DNA of 64,000 nt from JANELJ01 sp024511395 (GTDB taxonomy: Bacteria > Pseudomonadota > Gammaproteobacteria > GRL18). The notes under the pieces are model-generated. The model was given only the letters and a program-made list of their open reading frames with translations. It searched no databases and was not told where the DNA came from. Both the position numbers and the translations under genes were made by a program. The DNA is taken from assembly GCA_963681975.1 (NCBI GenBank), contig OY820613.1, positions 2,542,001-2,606,000 on the forward strand. The letters run 5' to 3'. The stretch's first letter is position 1. Each line of letters starts with the position of its first letter. This document shows positions 27,992 through 38,743 of this stretch, piece by piece.

Positions 27992-29392
27992 TTATACATC
28001 CAGATAATCCAGTATACCTTCTGCTGCCTGACGGCCTTCAGAAATAGCGTTAACCACCAGGTCAGAGCCTCTGACCATATCACCGCCGGCAAATATTTTG
28101 GGGTTGTTGGTCTGGTAAGTAAATTCCTGTTCTGTCGGGGCGACTACCCGGCCGCGCTCATCCAGGGTGACATCATAATCCGCAAACCAAGGTTGTGGAT
28201 TGGGTCTGAAACCAAAGGCAATCAGCACGGCATCGGCAGGAACCACTTCTTCTGAACCTTCAATGGGCTCAGGGCGACGACGGCCGCGCTCATCCGGCTC
28301 ACCCATCTGGGTGGTGATCAGTTTAATACCGTTTACCTTGCCGTTTTCACCGACAATTTCTACCGGCTGACGATTCCACAGGAACTGAATGCCTTCTTCT
28401 TTGGCATTCTGAACTTCTTTTTTGGAACCGGGCATATTGGCTTCATCACGACGGTAGGCACAGAATACCTGATCAGCTTTCTGACGGATAGAGGTACGAG
28501 TACAGTCCATGGCTGTATCACCACCACCGAGTACGACCACTTTTTTACCTTCCATACTGATAAAGTCAGTTTCGTAGTTGTAGCAGTTTTTAACGTTGGA
28601 GATCAGGAAGTCCAGTGCCACATGCACACCGTCTAGATCTTCGCCGGGTATACCTGCGGTCATGGAGGTATAAGTCCCCATGCCCATAAAGACTGCATCA
28701 TACTTATCGAGCAAGTCCTGCATGGTGATGCCTTCACCAATAGTGGTATTAAGCACAAACTCGACGCCCATTCCTTCCAGAACTTTACGGCGTTTTTTAA
28801 CCACACCTTTTTCCAGCTTGAATTCAGGAATACCAAACATCAGCAGGCCGCCGATTTCAGGATGACGGTCATAAACCACCGGCTTAACGCCATTTCGTAT
28901 CAATACATCAGCACAGCCCAGACCTGCAGGCCCGGCACCAATAACTGCTACAGTTTTACCGGTATCTTTGACCTCTGAAAGATCCGGACGCCAGCCCTGT
29001 TCAAAGGCGGTATCAGTAATATAACGTTCTACAGAGCCAATGGTCACGGCACCAAAATCACTGTTCAGAGTACAGGCGCCTTCACAGAGACGATCCTGTG
29101 GACAGACCCTACCGCAGATCTCCGGCAGGGAATTGGTTCGGTGGGACAGTTCTGCCGCTTCGATAATCTTGCCTTCTTTAGCCAGACGCAGCCAGTGAGG
29201 GATATAGTTATGTACTGGGCAGCGCCATTCACAATATGGGTTACCGCAATCCAGACAGCGATCCGCCTGCTCGGTAGTTCGTTGATGATCAAAGATTTCG
29301 TAAATTTCTTTATATTCAGTGATCCGCTGCTGTGAATCTTTTTTGTTCGGATCTTTTCTGTCAACTTGCAAAAACTGGAATATATTACCCAT
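27992..29392 (-). CDS. gltD: Glutamate synthase small subunit
   Basis: 466 residues. FAD/NAD(P)H-binding beta subunit that passes electrons to GltB. The N-terminal domain has two cysteine clusters (CLDCGNPYCEWRCPVHNY and CGRVCPQDRLCEGAC) for 4Fe-4S centres. An FAD-binding VAVIGAGPAGLGCADVL and an NADPH-binding VVVLGGGDTAMDCTRTS follow. C-terminal IFAGGDMVRGSDLVVNAI. Lies 86 bp after gltB; one operon. Confidence 0.96.
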   Translation of the reverse strand: MGNIFQFLQVDRKDPNKKDSQQRITEYKEIYEIFDHQRTTEQADRCLDCGNPYCEWRCPVHNYIPHWLRLAKEGKIIEAAELSHRTNSLPEICGRVCPQDRLCEGACTLNSDFGAVTIGSVERYITDTAFEQGWRPDLSEVKDTGKTVAVIGAGPAGLGCADVLIRNGVKPVVYDRHPEIGGLLMFGIPEFKLEKGVVKKRRKVLEGMGVEFVLNTTIGEGITMQDLLDKYDAVFMGMGTYTSMTAGIPGEDLDGVHVALDFLISNVKNCYNYETDFISMEGKKVVVLGGGDTAMDCTRTSIRQKADQVFCAYRRDEANMPGSKKEVQNAKEEGIQFLWNRQPVEIVGENGKVNGIKLITTQMGEPDERGRRRPEPIEGSEEVVPADAVLIAFGFRPNPQPWFADYDVTLDERGRVVAPTEQEFTYQTNNPKIFAGGDMVRGSDLVVNAISEGRQAAEGILDYLDV

Positions 29393-29478
29393 AATTTTAC
29401 CTTAAGTAGTAGCGCTTGATGCGGCTCACTTGCTGTTCCGCCATCATAAATTTAGTTTCTGTATGCCGATGGTTCTGT

Positions 29479-32400
29479 TCAGGCCGCTTCAGTGGACAGT
29501 GTTTCCAGCAGGCTGTCAATGGAAGCCGCCTTGGGCTTGACCAGCCAGAACTTACCGCTCATATCAGCAAAATTATCCAGAATATGCTGACCCCATTCAC
29601 TGCCTGTGGTCTGGACAAACTCCTCAATTTTACCCTTCAGATAATGGCAATGAGCTTCCATGGTTTCGTTATTGATGCGGTTAATATCAATTAACTCATG
29701 GTTATAACGATCCACAAAGTTATTATACAAATCCAGCACATAGGCAAACCCACCAGTCATACCGGCACCAAAGTTCAGTCCGGTTTCACCCAGTACGGTA
29801 ATAACACCGCCGGTCATATATTCACAGCCATGATCACCAATGCCTTCAACAACCGCATGAGTCCCGGAGTTTCTGACCCCGAAACGTTCACCGGCCAGAC
29901 CGGCCGCTAGCAGTTTACCGCCGGTGGCACCATAGAGACAGGTATTACCGATAATAGCGGCTTCATTGGTTTTAAAGCTGGTTCCGCAGGCCGGGAACAG
30001 GACAATGCGTCCACCGGCCATGCCTTTGCCTACATAGTCATTGGCATCACCTTCCACTTCCAGATGCAGACCACCGGCATTCCAGACACCCAGACTCTGA
30101 CCGGCAGAACCTTTCATCTTAACAGTAATGGGGTTTTCACACATGCCTAGGTTGCCATAGCGTTTGGCAATTTCACCGGACAGACGGGCACCGATTGAAC
30201 GATCGGTATTCTGCACCTCATATTCAAAGGTACCACCAGACTGGCTTTCAATCGCCGGCAGTATATCAGCCACCATTTTCTCTGCCGTTTCGCCCTTATC
30301 ATAAGGCTCATTTTTCGGCTCTATACAGTAGCGGGGCTTGCTGTCATCATCAATAGTTTTTAATAAGGGTGTTAAGTCCAGACGGCTCTGACGGTTGGTC
30401 TGACCTTCCAGTATTTCCAGTAAGTCAGTACGACCTATCAGATCTTCCAGCCTGGAGACACCTAAAGAAGCCATCCATTCACGGGTTTCTTGAGCCACAA
30501 ACTTAAAGTAGTTCATCACTATTTCCACTTTACCGATAAAATGGTTCATGCGCAGAATATTATTCTGAGTGGCCACACCCATGGCACAGGTATTAAGGTG
30601 ACAGATGCGCAGGTATTTACAGCCCATGGCAATCATAGGTGCAGTACCAAAACCAAAGCTTTCTGCCCCTAAAATGGCGGCCTTAACAATATCCAGGCCG
30701 GTCTTTAAACCACCATCAGTCTGCAGACGGATTTTACCGCGCAGATCATTGGCACATAAGACCTGCTGAGTTTCACTCAGTCCCAGCTCCCAGGGAGAAC
30801 CGGCGTATTTAACTGAAGCCAGAGGACTGGCCGCAGTACCGCCGTCATATCCTGAAATGGTAATTAAGTCAGCATAGGCCTTGGCTACACCAGCCGCAAT
30901 AGTACCCACACCCGGTTCGGAAACCAGTTTAACGGAAACCAGTGCATCAGGATTGACCTGTTTCAGGTCGTAGATTAACTGGGATAAATCCTCAATGGAG
31001 TATATATCATGATGCGGTGGTGGTGAAATCAGAGTGACACCAGGCACAGAATAACGCTGACGGGCAATGTTCTCATCCACCTTGTGGCCGGGCAGCTGAC
31101 CGCCTTCTCCGGGCTTGGCGCCTTGGGCGATTTTAATTTGCAGCACTTCAGCATTCACCAGGTAATGGGGTGTGACGCCGAAACGTCCGGAGGCAATCTG
31201 CTTGATCTTGGACACTTTTACGGTATTGTAACGGGCCGGATCTTCACCGCCCTCACCGGAATTGGAACGGGCGCCCAAACGATTCATAGCTTCTGCCAGG
31301 GTTTCATGGGCTTCAGGTGACAGTGCACCCAAAGACATGGCGGCACTGTCAAAGCGTTTATACAGTGCTTCGGCTGGTTCCACTTCATCTATGGCAATAG
31401 GCTCAATATCCTCACGCACTTTTAGTAAATCACGCAAAGTAGCAATGGGCCGCATATTTACTTCATCAGCATATTTTTTATAGGCATTGTAATCCCCGCT
31501 CTGTACTGCCTGCTGCATATACTGAACCACATCAGGATTATAGGCATGGTATTCACCACCATGAACATAACGGTAAATACCACCGTGATCATTATTTTTA
31601 CGGGGGTTCCAGGCAATCTTGTTGAGGAAGCGCTGGTCACTTTCAAAATCTTCAAAGCCGGCACCGGCTAGGCGGCTGGTGGTGCCCTTAAAACACATTT
31701 CGGTGACTTCTTCATCAATACCAATGGCTTCAAATAACTGGGAACCTCGATAACTGGCAATGGTGGAAATGCCCATCTTGGACATTACCTTGTACAGCCC
31801 CTTATTAATGCCCTTACGATAGGCCTTGGTTGCCTTACCGATATCACAGTCTTCAATTTCCTTATGTTCTATAAGCTTGGCTAGGGTTTCATAAGCCATA
31901 TAAGGATAAACCGCAGACGCACCATAGCCTATCAGGGTGGCAAAATGATGGGGATCCCGTGCGGTACCGGTTTTAACAATAATATTAGCATCGCAGCGCA
32001 GACCTCTGGCAATCAGGTGATGGTGTACCGCACTAGTAGCCATTAAAGCATGAATGGTAATTTTATCCTTAGACAGTGCTTTGTCATTAAGTACAATAAT
32101 TACATTGCCGTTTCTAATGGCCTGTTCTGCCTGTTCACAGACATTGGTCAGGGCTGTTTTAAGACTTAACTGAGGATCATAGTTCAGATTGATGATTTCA
32201 TTGGCATAAGCCGGATCATCCATATTGATCAGATTTTCATACTTGGCATAGGACAGTACAGGTGAATCCACCAGCAGACGGCTGGCATGTTCAGCGGTTT
32301 CTTCAAACAGATTCTGTTCTGCCCCCAGACAGGTTTCCAGGGACATGACAATGCTTTCACGAATAGGGTCGATTGGCGGATTAGTGACCTGGGCAAACTG

Positions 32401-34029
32401 CTGACGGAAATAATCATAAAAAGGTCTTACCCGACTGGAAAGTACCGCCATAGGGGTGTCATCCCCCATGGAACCCACGGCTTCCGCAGCATTTTCAGCC
32501 AGTACCTTAATAACGTATTCTTTTTCTTCATTGGTGATCTGAAACTGCTTTTCATACACCTTAAAGGTTTCATCATTCATACAGCCGACTACAGAAGAGG
32601 GCTCAATCAGTTCTGATTTAAGGTACTTGATGCCCTTATTTAACCACTCTTTATATGGCTGGCGGTTTTTAAGATGTTCGTCCACATCATCGGGCAGCAT
32701 CAGCTCACCAGTGTGGGTGTCAGCCGCCAGCATCTGGCCAGGCTTAAGCCGCCCCTTGGCTACTACATCGGTTTCTGCATAATCATAGACGCCAGTTTCA
32801 GATGCCAAGGTAATGACGCAGCCGGAATAAGTAACATCCTTAAGACCGTCCTGGCCATGAGGATTATTAGTAATCACATAACGGGCCGGACGCAGACCGT
32901 TTCTGTCCAGAGTACAGGCCGCATAACGGCCGTCAGTCATAACCACACCGGCCGGCCCATCCCAAGCTTCCATATGCATGGAGTTGTATTCATAAAAGGC
33001 TTTCAGATCGGCATCCAGATTATCCACATTCTGCCATGCGGGCGGAATTAACAGGCGCATGGCACGGAAAATATCCATACCGCCGGCCAGCAGTGCTTCC
33101 AGCATATTATCCATACTATTGGAGTCAGAACCACTCATGGAAACCAGCGGACGAATATCTTCCATATTCGGAATTAAGGGCGTTTCAAATTTATGACCGC
33201 GAGCCACTGACCAGTTACGATTACCCTGTACGGTATTAATTTCACCATTATGGGCCAGGTAGCGGAACGGCTGAGCCAGACGCCATTGAGGCCAGGTATT
33301 GGTAGAAAACCGCTGGTGAAATACACACATGCCGGTTGCCACGCGCTCATCGTTTAAGTCTTTATAAAAAACCGGCAGAAATTCCGGCATAACCAGACCT
33401 TTATAGGAAACCACCAGGGAACTCATGGACGGAATATAAAACACCTCGTCATTGTCCTGAATGGCTTTTTCCGTACGGCGACGTGCAATGTACAGGTGCC
33501 GGTCAAAGGTTGCTGGATCCATGCCTTCGGCTGGATTAATAAAAATGTGTTCGATTTGAGGCAGTGATTTAAGCGCTTCATCACCACAGGCACTTTCATC
33601 CACTGGTACTACACGCCAGCCGGCCACCTGCAGGCCTTCTGCCTCCAGTTCTTTGTTCAACTGAGTTCTGGCCGTTTCCGCTGCCGCTTTATCCTGACTT
33701 AGAAAAACCACGCCCACGGCATAGTTTTCCGCCAGTTCAAAGCCCTGTTCCTGGGCCACAGCACGCATCAGTGCATCAGGCTTCTGTAATAACAAACCAC
33801 AACCATCACCTGTTTTACCATCGGCAGAAATCGCACCACGATGGGTTAAACGCGCCAGCGCCTTAATGGCCGTATCCACCAACCAGTGGCTGTTAGCACC
33901 ATCCATATGGGCAATCAGACCAAAACCGCAATTATCTTTTTCAAATGAAGATTGATAGAGAGTATCTTGCAGCACTTTCGGAGCATTATGCTGAACGTGT
34001 GTGTGATGTTGTGTTTCAAATATTGGCAT
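29479..34029 (-). CDS. gltB: Glutamate synthase large subunit
   Basis: 1516 residues from the ATG at 34029 (MPIFETQHHTHVQHN); an upstream extension to 34239 is open but crosses into the IS flank and is not conserved. Domains in order: class II glutamine amidotransferase with Cys in FEKDNCGFGLIAHMDG (a short propeptide would be removed), central domain, FMN domain with VKLVSEPGVGTIAAGVAKA, the 3Fe-4S motif MGCKYLRICHLNTCAMG, and the C-terminal beta-helix (GATGGKLLAAGLAGERFGVRN). It makes two glutamates from glutamine and 2-oxoglutarate with GltD. An IS5 copy lies 204 bp upstream of its start. Confidence 0.97.
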   Translation of the reverse strand: MPIFETQHHTHVQHNAPKVLQDTLYQSSFEKDNCGFGLIAHMDGANSHWLVDTAIKALARLTHRGAISADGKTGDGCGLLLQKPDALMRAVAQEQGFELAENYAVGVVFLSQDKAAAETARTQLNKELEAEGLQVAGWRVVPVDESACGDEALKSLPQIEHIFINPAEGMDPATFDRHLYIARRRTEKAIQDNDEVFYIPSMSSLVVSYKGLVMPEFLPVFYKDLNDERVATGMCVFHQRFSTNTWPQWRLAQPFRYLAHNGEINTVQGNRNWSVARGHKFETPLIPNMEDIRPLVSMSGSDSNSMDNMLEALLAGGMDIFRAMRLLIPPAWQNVDNLDADLKAFYEYNSMHMEAWDGPAGVVMTDGRYAACTLDRNGLRPARYVITNNPHGQDGLKDVTYSGCVITLASETGVYDYAETDVVAKGRLKPGQMLAADTHTGELMLPDDVDEHLKNRQPYKEWLNKGIKYLKSELIEPSSVVGCMNDETFKVYEKQFQITNEEKEYVIKVLAENAAEAVGSMGDDTPMAVLSSRVRPFYDYFRQQFAQVTNPPIDPIRESIVMSLETCLGAEQNLFEETAEHASRLLVDSPVLSYAKYENLINMDDPAYANEIINLNYDPQLSLKTALTNVCEQAEQAIRNGNVIIVLNDKALSKDKITIHALMATSAVHHHLIARGLRCDANIIVKTGTARDPHHFATLIGYGASAVYPYMAYETLAKLIEHKEIEDCDIGKATKAYRKGINKGLYKVMSKMGISTIASYRGSQLFEAIGIDEEVTEMCFKGTTSRLAGAGFEDFESDQRFLNKIAWNPRKNNDHGGIYRYVHGGEYHAYNPDVVQYMQQAVQSGDYNAYKKYADEVNMRPIATLRDLLKVREDIEPIAIDEVEPAEALYKRFDSAAMSLGALSPEAHETLAEAMNRLGARSNSGEGGEDPARYNTVKVSKIKQIASGRFGVTPHYLVNAEVLQIKIAQGAKPGEGGQLPGHKVDENIARQRYSVPGVTLISPPPHHDIYSIEDLSQLIYDLKQVNPDALVSVKLVSEPGVGTIAAGVAKAYADLITISGYDGGTAASPLASVKYAGSPWELGLSETQQVLCANDLRGKIRLQTDGGLKTGLDIVKAAILGAESFGFGTAPMIAMGCKYLRICHLNTCAMGVATQNNILRMNHFIGKVEIVMNYFKFVAQETREWMASLGVSRLEDLIGRTDLLEILEGQTNRQSRLDLTPLLKTIDDDSKPRYCIEPKNEPYDKGETAEKMVADILPAIESQSGGTFEYEVQNTDRSIGARLSGEIAKRYGNLGMCENPITVKMKGSAGQSLGVWNAGGLHLEVEGDANDYVGKGMAGGRIVLFPACGTSFKTNEAAIIGNTCLYGATGGKLLAAGLAGERFGVRNSGTHAVVEGIGDHGCEYMTGGVITVLGETGLNFGAGMTGGFAYVLDLYNNFVDRYNHELIDINRINNETMEAHCHYLKGKIEEFVQTTGSEWGQHILDNFADMSGKFWLVKPKAASIDSLLETLSTEAA

Positions 34030-34233
34030 TACAGGCCTCAATTGATAGAAATTGTGAATATTAAAACGCCTCAACCCGCTTTTCGAGTCGTATTCTTCTT
34101 CTAGGCATTTACCAGAAAAAAAGCCTTTAGCCGGGTAAACAGCCTTTAACCAGACAAAAAGAAGGTTTATTTCAGCCGTACAGGGTCGAAAGATCCAGAC
34201 ATTATACCCTGTCATAAGGATTTGGTCTAGATA

Positions 34234-35731
34234 GTTCAACCTGAATAATACCGTTTTAAGCCTGACATCAAGCCAGGTTTAAAGCAGCTGATTGCCCCGG
34301 TTTGATAAAAGACCCCATCAAACCGGAAATAATTTTGAGCCACAAAAGCCGGAGCTTATTGAGGATCTTTCTTAAGTTATGTCCAGCGGCTACCATAACC
34401 ACATTAATGGCATCACCGACTGCACCTTTGAGGTAGCAGCGGTCTAAACGGCCATCGTTTTTCATATGACCAATTTCAGGCTCAATCGCACTGCGCCGTT
34501 TTAATGCCTTTTTAATACTTCGGGTAACGCCTCTCTTCTGACCTGAGATAAAAACTTTAGTGTCTTTTACTTCATGTCCACGATAACCCCGGTCAACAAA
34601 GCATTGTTCCGGTTGTACGGCTGTAAACTGTTTTATCTGTTCCAGTTGTGGCAGTAGAGTGTGTCCATCATAAGGATTGCCCGGACAGCTTTGAGCACCA
34701 ATAACAAAGCCTTCCTTATTGGTTACCGCGATACTGGTTTTAACTCCAAATTCATAAGGCTTATGAGCTTTGCCTTTACTGATACACTCGACTTCAGGAG
34801 CATGTAAACTGTAAAGCTTGTTCTTACTGTGCTGCTCCTGCTCAATCAGTTTCTGAGCCTGTTCCAGTGCCACTTCAAACAGAGACTGAATATCAACAGA
34901 ATAGTTGGGCAGTTGTCGTTCAATATCCCGTTTAACACGACCTAAACGGGATTTCAGTTTATTGTTCATTTTCTTCATGCGTTTAAACTGTTTTGCATGT
35001 GCATAACGACTGGCCATTAGTACATATTGCGGCCCAACCCGATTATAGTTCTGGCGCAGTTTAATACCGTGCTCTTTGGACAGTTTAACCAGGTTTTCTC
35101 TGGCTTTGTTCAGGAGCTTTGAATCGGTTGGAAAAGCGATGTTCTTTTCCTGTACGGTAGTATCTACCGTGACTTTCTTTAAACTGCCGGGCTTGATAGT
35201 TTTACTCTTTAGTCCGGCTTTAATGGTTTCAATCAGTAATTTTTCACTGCCTGACTTACCCGGCCGGTTACGCCATTTGGTCATGGTCGTAGGGTGTATT
35301 GGCATCTTATGCTGAAAGTATTCTTCACCACAGAAATACTGCCAGTACGGATTTTCTGTCCAGCCTTTTACTACCTGTTCATCTGATAAATCATGAAGGT
35401 GTTTCAGGTAATGCAATCCTGCAATCAATCAAGTGCGTATGGCAGGAGCACCTTTAGTGGATACAAACAGAGCGCCCCATTCTTTATCAGGACTTTCCCG
35501 GTCTATGTGTTTTGATAACTTAATCAACTCATGGTTTATGTCCAGCATGTTTTCAAGGCGCATCCTGAACAGGTCTTCCTGAGGTATTTTTGGCTGTTTC
35601 TCTGGCTTCATTCTGGTCTGGAAATTTGCAAGGTAATAAGGCTTATTTTACCAAAAACCTGCAAATTTAACACCCATAATCAAGAAATATTTCTTTATAA
35701 ATCAATGCACTATGTTTTATTCAGGGCAGAC
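34234..35731 (-). mobile_element. IS5-type element, complete (copy B)
   Basis: 1498 bp bounded by GTTCAACCTGAATAA and TTATTCAGGGCAGAC, flanked on both sides by TAGATA (34228-34233, 35732-35737). Inserted between damX and gltB, in the upstream region of gltB. Its transposase has a nonsense codon. Confidence 0.95.
34268..35611 (-). pseudogene. IS5-type transposase, nonsense mutation
   Basis: Same as the 447-residue protein at 53254, except that codon CGA in APAIRTRLIAGL has become TGA (35429-35431). This leaves 60 residues, then an open frame to 34268. Catalytic regions (VTVDTTVQEKN, FVDRGYRGHE, AIEPEIGHMKND) are otherwise kept. Confidence 0.9.
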
Positions 35732-35768
35732 TAGATATGGAAATGCCAAGAAGAGGGTATCATGGCTG

Positions 35769-35801
35769 GTATAAGTAACAGAGTGCCATCGTTACTTATA
35801 C
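35769..35801 (-). terminator. Hairpin after damX
   Basis: GTATAAGTAAC / GTTACTTATAC, an 11-bp perfect stem with an 11-base loop just past the damX stop (35804). No T run, so only a candidate terminator. Confidence 0.45.
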
Positions 35802-35803
35802 GC

Positions 35804-38638
35804 TTATTGAACTGTCATCATATTGTGGATATCAGAAAAACGTCTGATCCAGGGTTTACTGCCGGAAATTTTGCCTTTCAGTTGCTGTGCAGCCTGTTCT
35901 GCTGAAGACTTCTTCACATAGCTTCCGTAAATAAGAATATATAAGGGCTTACCGTTTTTTATGTATTTAAAATACACAGCCTGATCAGCCCGATGATATC
36001 TGGAGATATAGGCTTTAATACTGCTTTCATTGCTTAAGGCAACCAGCTGCAGGGTATAATCGTCCGGACTCTGAGTCCATATCCAAGCTTCGTCTTTTGT
36101 TTTAGAAACAGCTTTAGAGACAGAGCCAGAACTATTTACTGGCACTGAATCAGGTCTGGCTTTAGTGATTTTGGAATTTACTGTAGCAGCGGTCTTTTTA
36201 TTTTCCGCTAATTGCAATTTAATACTGGCAAATGTTCTTATCCAGGGCTTGGTTTTACGCAATTGCGGATTTAATCCTGAAACTGCCTTTTCTGCCGCCG
36301 GTTTTGTTGCAAATGAACCGTAAATCAGGCTAAACCAGGTTTTTCCATCCCTTTGACTGACAAAACGGGCAATATTACCCTGCAAAGCATATTTCTGAAC
36401 AAATTGTTCAATCGCCTGCTGTTCGTAGGAGCTGAATAACTGAACAGTATAAGCACTGTCCGGCTGCTGGCTAATCCACGACTCCTGTTTAATTTGAGAG
36501 GAAACCGGTGTGCTGGCGATTTTAGTTTTCTGCTTTTCTTTAAGCTGATTTCTTACTGTAAATGAAAAATGGCTTGTTGCCCCGCTTTGAGGCTCTTTTG
36601 CCGTTACTTTCCACTTTCTTTCCTGGGTACCTGTTGTAATATACAGACGAACTTCATTGCTACTGATATATTTAAACTGCTCAGGCAATAAACTGGATGA
36701 AAAATGTTTATTATTTTTATCCCATTTTAATTCTATGACTGTCTTTGGCGTAAACCCCTGTCCTTTAATTGTAATAACCTGACGTTTATTACTGCCTACA
36801 ACAGGCTCAGGTGCAATGGCTTTTATTGCCATACTAGCAATAAAAGGTTTAACTACATCAAAAACAAGCTCACTGGAGCGCTGCCCTCCAGGGTTTTCTG
36901 CAATTACCTGCCAGGTCTGCGTTTCTATACCGGTAGTCAACTGCAGTTTTACTTTATTGCTATTAATATAATGCCATTGATCCGGTGTCAGATTCGCTGA
37001 AAAAGTCTTGCTGTTTTCTCCCCAAGAGACAATGAGTCGGCTGTTCGGCTGAAGCTTACGGCCGAGAATAGTAATAGTCTGGCGCTTATTGGAGCCAATA
37101 ACCGGTTCTGGTTCTACAGATTTAAGTTCTGGAATGCCTGCAACCGATGAAGGTTCGACCTGCATAGCATTATTCGAATTCTGGGCTGCAGTCTGATCTG
37201 ATAAGGATTTACTAGCAGCGGTTTCTGCCTTCTGTTGCACTTTCTTCTGCTCTGGTTTTTCAACCAGAAGCGGTTTAGAGGTATCTACTGGTTCAGACAA
37301 TTCCGGAAGCTGGTTAACTTCCTGTGCAATAGTTTTTTCCTGCATGGGAACTGGTGCATTTAATTCCTTTTTCATTTCCTTATTTTTAACTGAATCGGCA
37401 TCAAACTGTGTGGATGAAGCGTTCTGTTCCTCGGTATTATTGACTACCGAATTATCATTTTGTACCGGTAGTTCTAGGGGAAGTAATTCTATTTGTTCTG
37501 CTTCAGTCAACTGCTTACTTTGTGTCGAATCTGACGAATGATTAAAAACGCTAAAAATGACAACTACCGCCACTACGACAATAGCAACAACAGCACCGGG
37601 GATCATCATGCGGGATAAAACAGAAGCTGGTTGAGGCGGTTCATTTTCTTCAATGGAGCTTAAAAAATCAGGCACCTCAGAATTATAGCTGTCCTCTTCA
37701 CTTTCATTAAAATCCCCGTTATGGGAAGCCGGTTCTGTCAGTTTCTCGATTTCATCAAATTTTTCAGTCAGGCGATTTAGCTGTTGTTCGGCCTGCTCAA
37801 TACGATCATCCTGTATATCAGCTTCCTGCCATAATGCCTCATCCTGTACTGCCACGGACTCTGTTGTACCTGATTTATCCTCGGTAATGTAATCTGCCGC
37901 CTTGCCGCTGGAGGCCAGAAATTTATTAGCATAAAAATCAACTTTTTCCGGTATTCCCTGAGAATCTTTAAAAATACTATCAATAATACGGGGTGTAAAA
38001 GGCGATTCCCTATCAAAACCGACAATAGCCAGTTTATGTCTCAAATAACCTGAAACCCCTTCTTTATCCAGTGCTTCCAGGTGAGCAATATGAATAGCAT
38101 CCCGAAAAGGTCTAAACTCAGATGACTGCAGGCTCTCTGTGATTTCCGTACCGGCAAACAGGACAATTTTAATATAATGTTTATCATCCTGTTGTTGCTG
38201 GGAGAGCTGTAGTAGAAAACGTATGGAATCAACAGAAAGATGGTGGGCATTATCCAGAAACAGCACCGGTTTAAAACCCAGTTGCAGGATATCACTTAAC
38301 TGATTTTCCAGGGCTTCAAGCAGCTCTTCACCTGATTTTATCTTCCCGCCAAAGACTTCCAGAATCTCATGGATTAAGGATAAAGTGTCTACCTGTTCAT
38401 TAACCTGAATTGTGGCAATACGCCAGTTATTATCCAGGCGGTGTGCCAGAGTATTTAGTAAGTGTGACTTACCCATACCCTGGGCACCGATAATAACCTG
38501 TACATTACTGGAAAACTCTATCTGGTGTTCGGTAGCTTCCATGATCTGAGCCCGATTTTGATCGGCATAATAATAACGATAATCATTATTTTTTTTAAAA
38601 GGATTGTCTTTCAGACCAAGGTTATCTAGGTGCGGCAC
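35804..38638 (-). CDS. damX: DamX-like AAA ATPase with two IPT/TIG-like repeats and two SPOR domains
   Basis: 944 residues, about twice E. coli DamX. N-terminal AAA ATPase: Walker A GAQGMGKS (51-58), Walker B VLFLDNAH (125-132). One membrane helix (~345-366), then an acidic and Gln-rich linker. Two related beta repeats of ~87 residues (508-595 and 609-695) both start EPV.GSNKRQ.ITI. Two SPOR-like domains (729-805 and 859-935) each begin W..Q.P..YT.QL and end KPWIR.F. SPOR domains bind septal glycan. Located directly after aroB, the normal damX place. The repeats suggest internal duplication of both modules. Function in division is inferred. Confidence 0.88.
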   Translation of the reverse strand: MPHLDNLGLKDNPFKKNNDYRYYYADQNRAQIMEATEHQIEFSSNVQVIIGAQGMGKSHLLNTLAHRLDNNWRIATIQVNEQVDTLSLIHEILEVFGGKIKSGEELLEALENQLSDILQLGFKPVLFLDNAHHLSVDSIRFLLQLSQQQQDDKHYIKIVLFAGTEITESLQSSEFRPFRDAIHIAHLEALDKEGVSGYLRHKLAIVGFDRESPFTPRIIDSIFKDSQGIPEKVDFYANKFLASSGKAADYITEDKSGTTESVAVQDEALWQEADIQDDRIEQAEQQLNRLTEKFDEIEKLTEPASHNGDFNESEEDSYNSEVPDFLSSIEENEPPQPASVLSRMMIPGAVVAIVVVAVVVIFSVFNHSSDSTQSKQLTEAEQIELLPLELPVQNDNSVVNNTEEQNASSTQFDADSVKNKEMKKELNAPVPMQEKTIAQEVNQLPELSEPVDTSKPLLVEKPEQKKVQQKAETAASKSLSDQTAAQNSNNAMQVEPSSVAGIPELKSVEPEPVIGSNKRQTITILGRKLQPNSRLIVSWGENSKTFSANLTPDQWHYINSNKVKLQLTTGIETQTWQVIAENPGGQRSSELVFDVVKPFIASMAIKAIAPEPVVGSNKRQVITIKGQGFTPKTVIELKWDKNNKHFSSSLLPEQFKYISSNEVRLYITTGTQERKWKVTAKEPQSGATSHFSFTVRNQLKEKQKTKIASTPVSSQIKQESWISQQPDSAYTVQLFSSYEQQAIEQFVQKYALQGNIARFVSQRDGKTWFSLIYGSFATKPAAEKAVSGLNPQLRKTKPWIRTFASIKLQLAENKKTAATVNSKITKARPDSVPVNSSGSVSKAVSKTKDEAWIWTQSPDDYTLQLVALSNESSIKAYISRYHRADQAVYFKYIKNGKPLYILIYGSYVKKSSAEQAAQQLKGKISGSKPWIRRFSDIHNMMTVQ

Positions 38639-38662
38639 AGGTTAACTCCATGTAGGGTTAAA

Positions 38663-38726
38663 AGCGTTCAGCGTTCAGCGTTCAGCGTTCAGCGTTCAGC
38701 GTTCAGCGTTCAGCGTTCAGCGTTCA
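38663..38726 (+). repeat. AGCGTTC heptamer array (about 9 copies)
   Basis: Fills most of the gap between the aroB stop (38744) and the damX start (38638). Perfect units. The damX ribosome site must lie in the 24 bp between array and ATG. Confidence 0.96.
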
Positions 38727-38743
38727 ATTATTATGGTATTTTT

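Noticed and set aside
2863..33239. Long antisense frames over argS, gltB, cca and the MidA-like gene
   Set aside because: They shadow clearly conserved genes and show no motifs or start signals.
34030..34239. Longer gltB with an N-terminal extension
   Set aside because: The extra residues are not conserved and reach the IS junction; ATG 34029 gives the normal start before the catalytic Cys propeptide.
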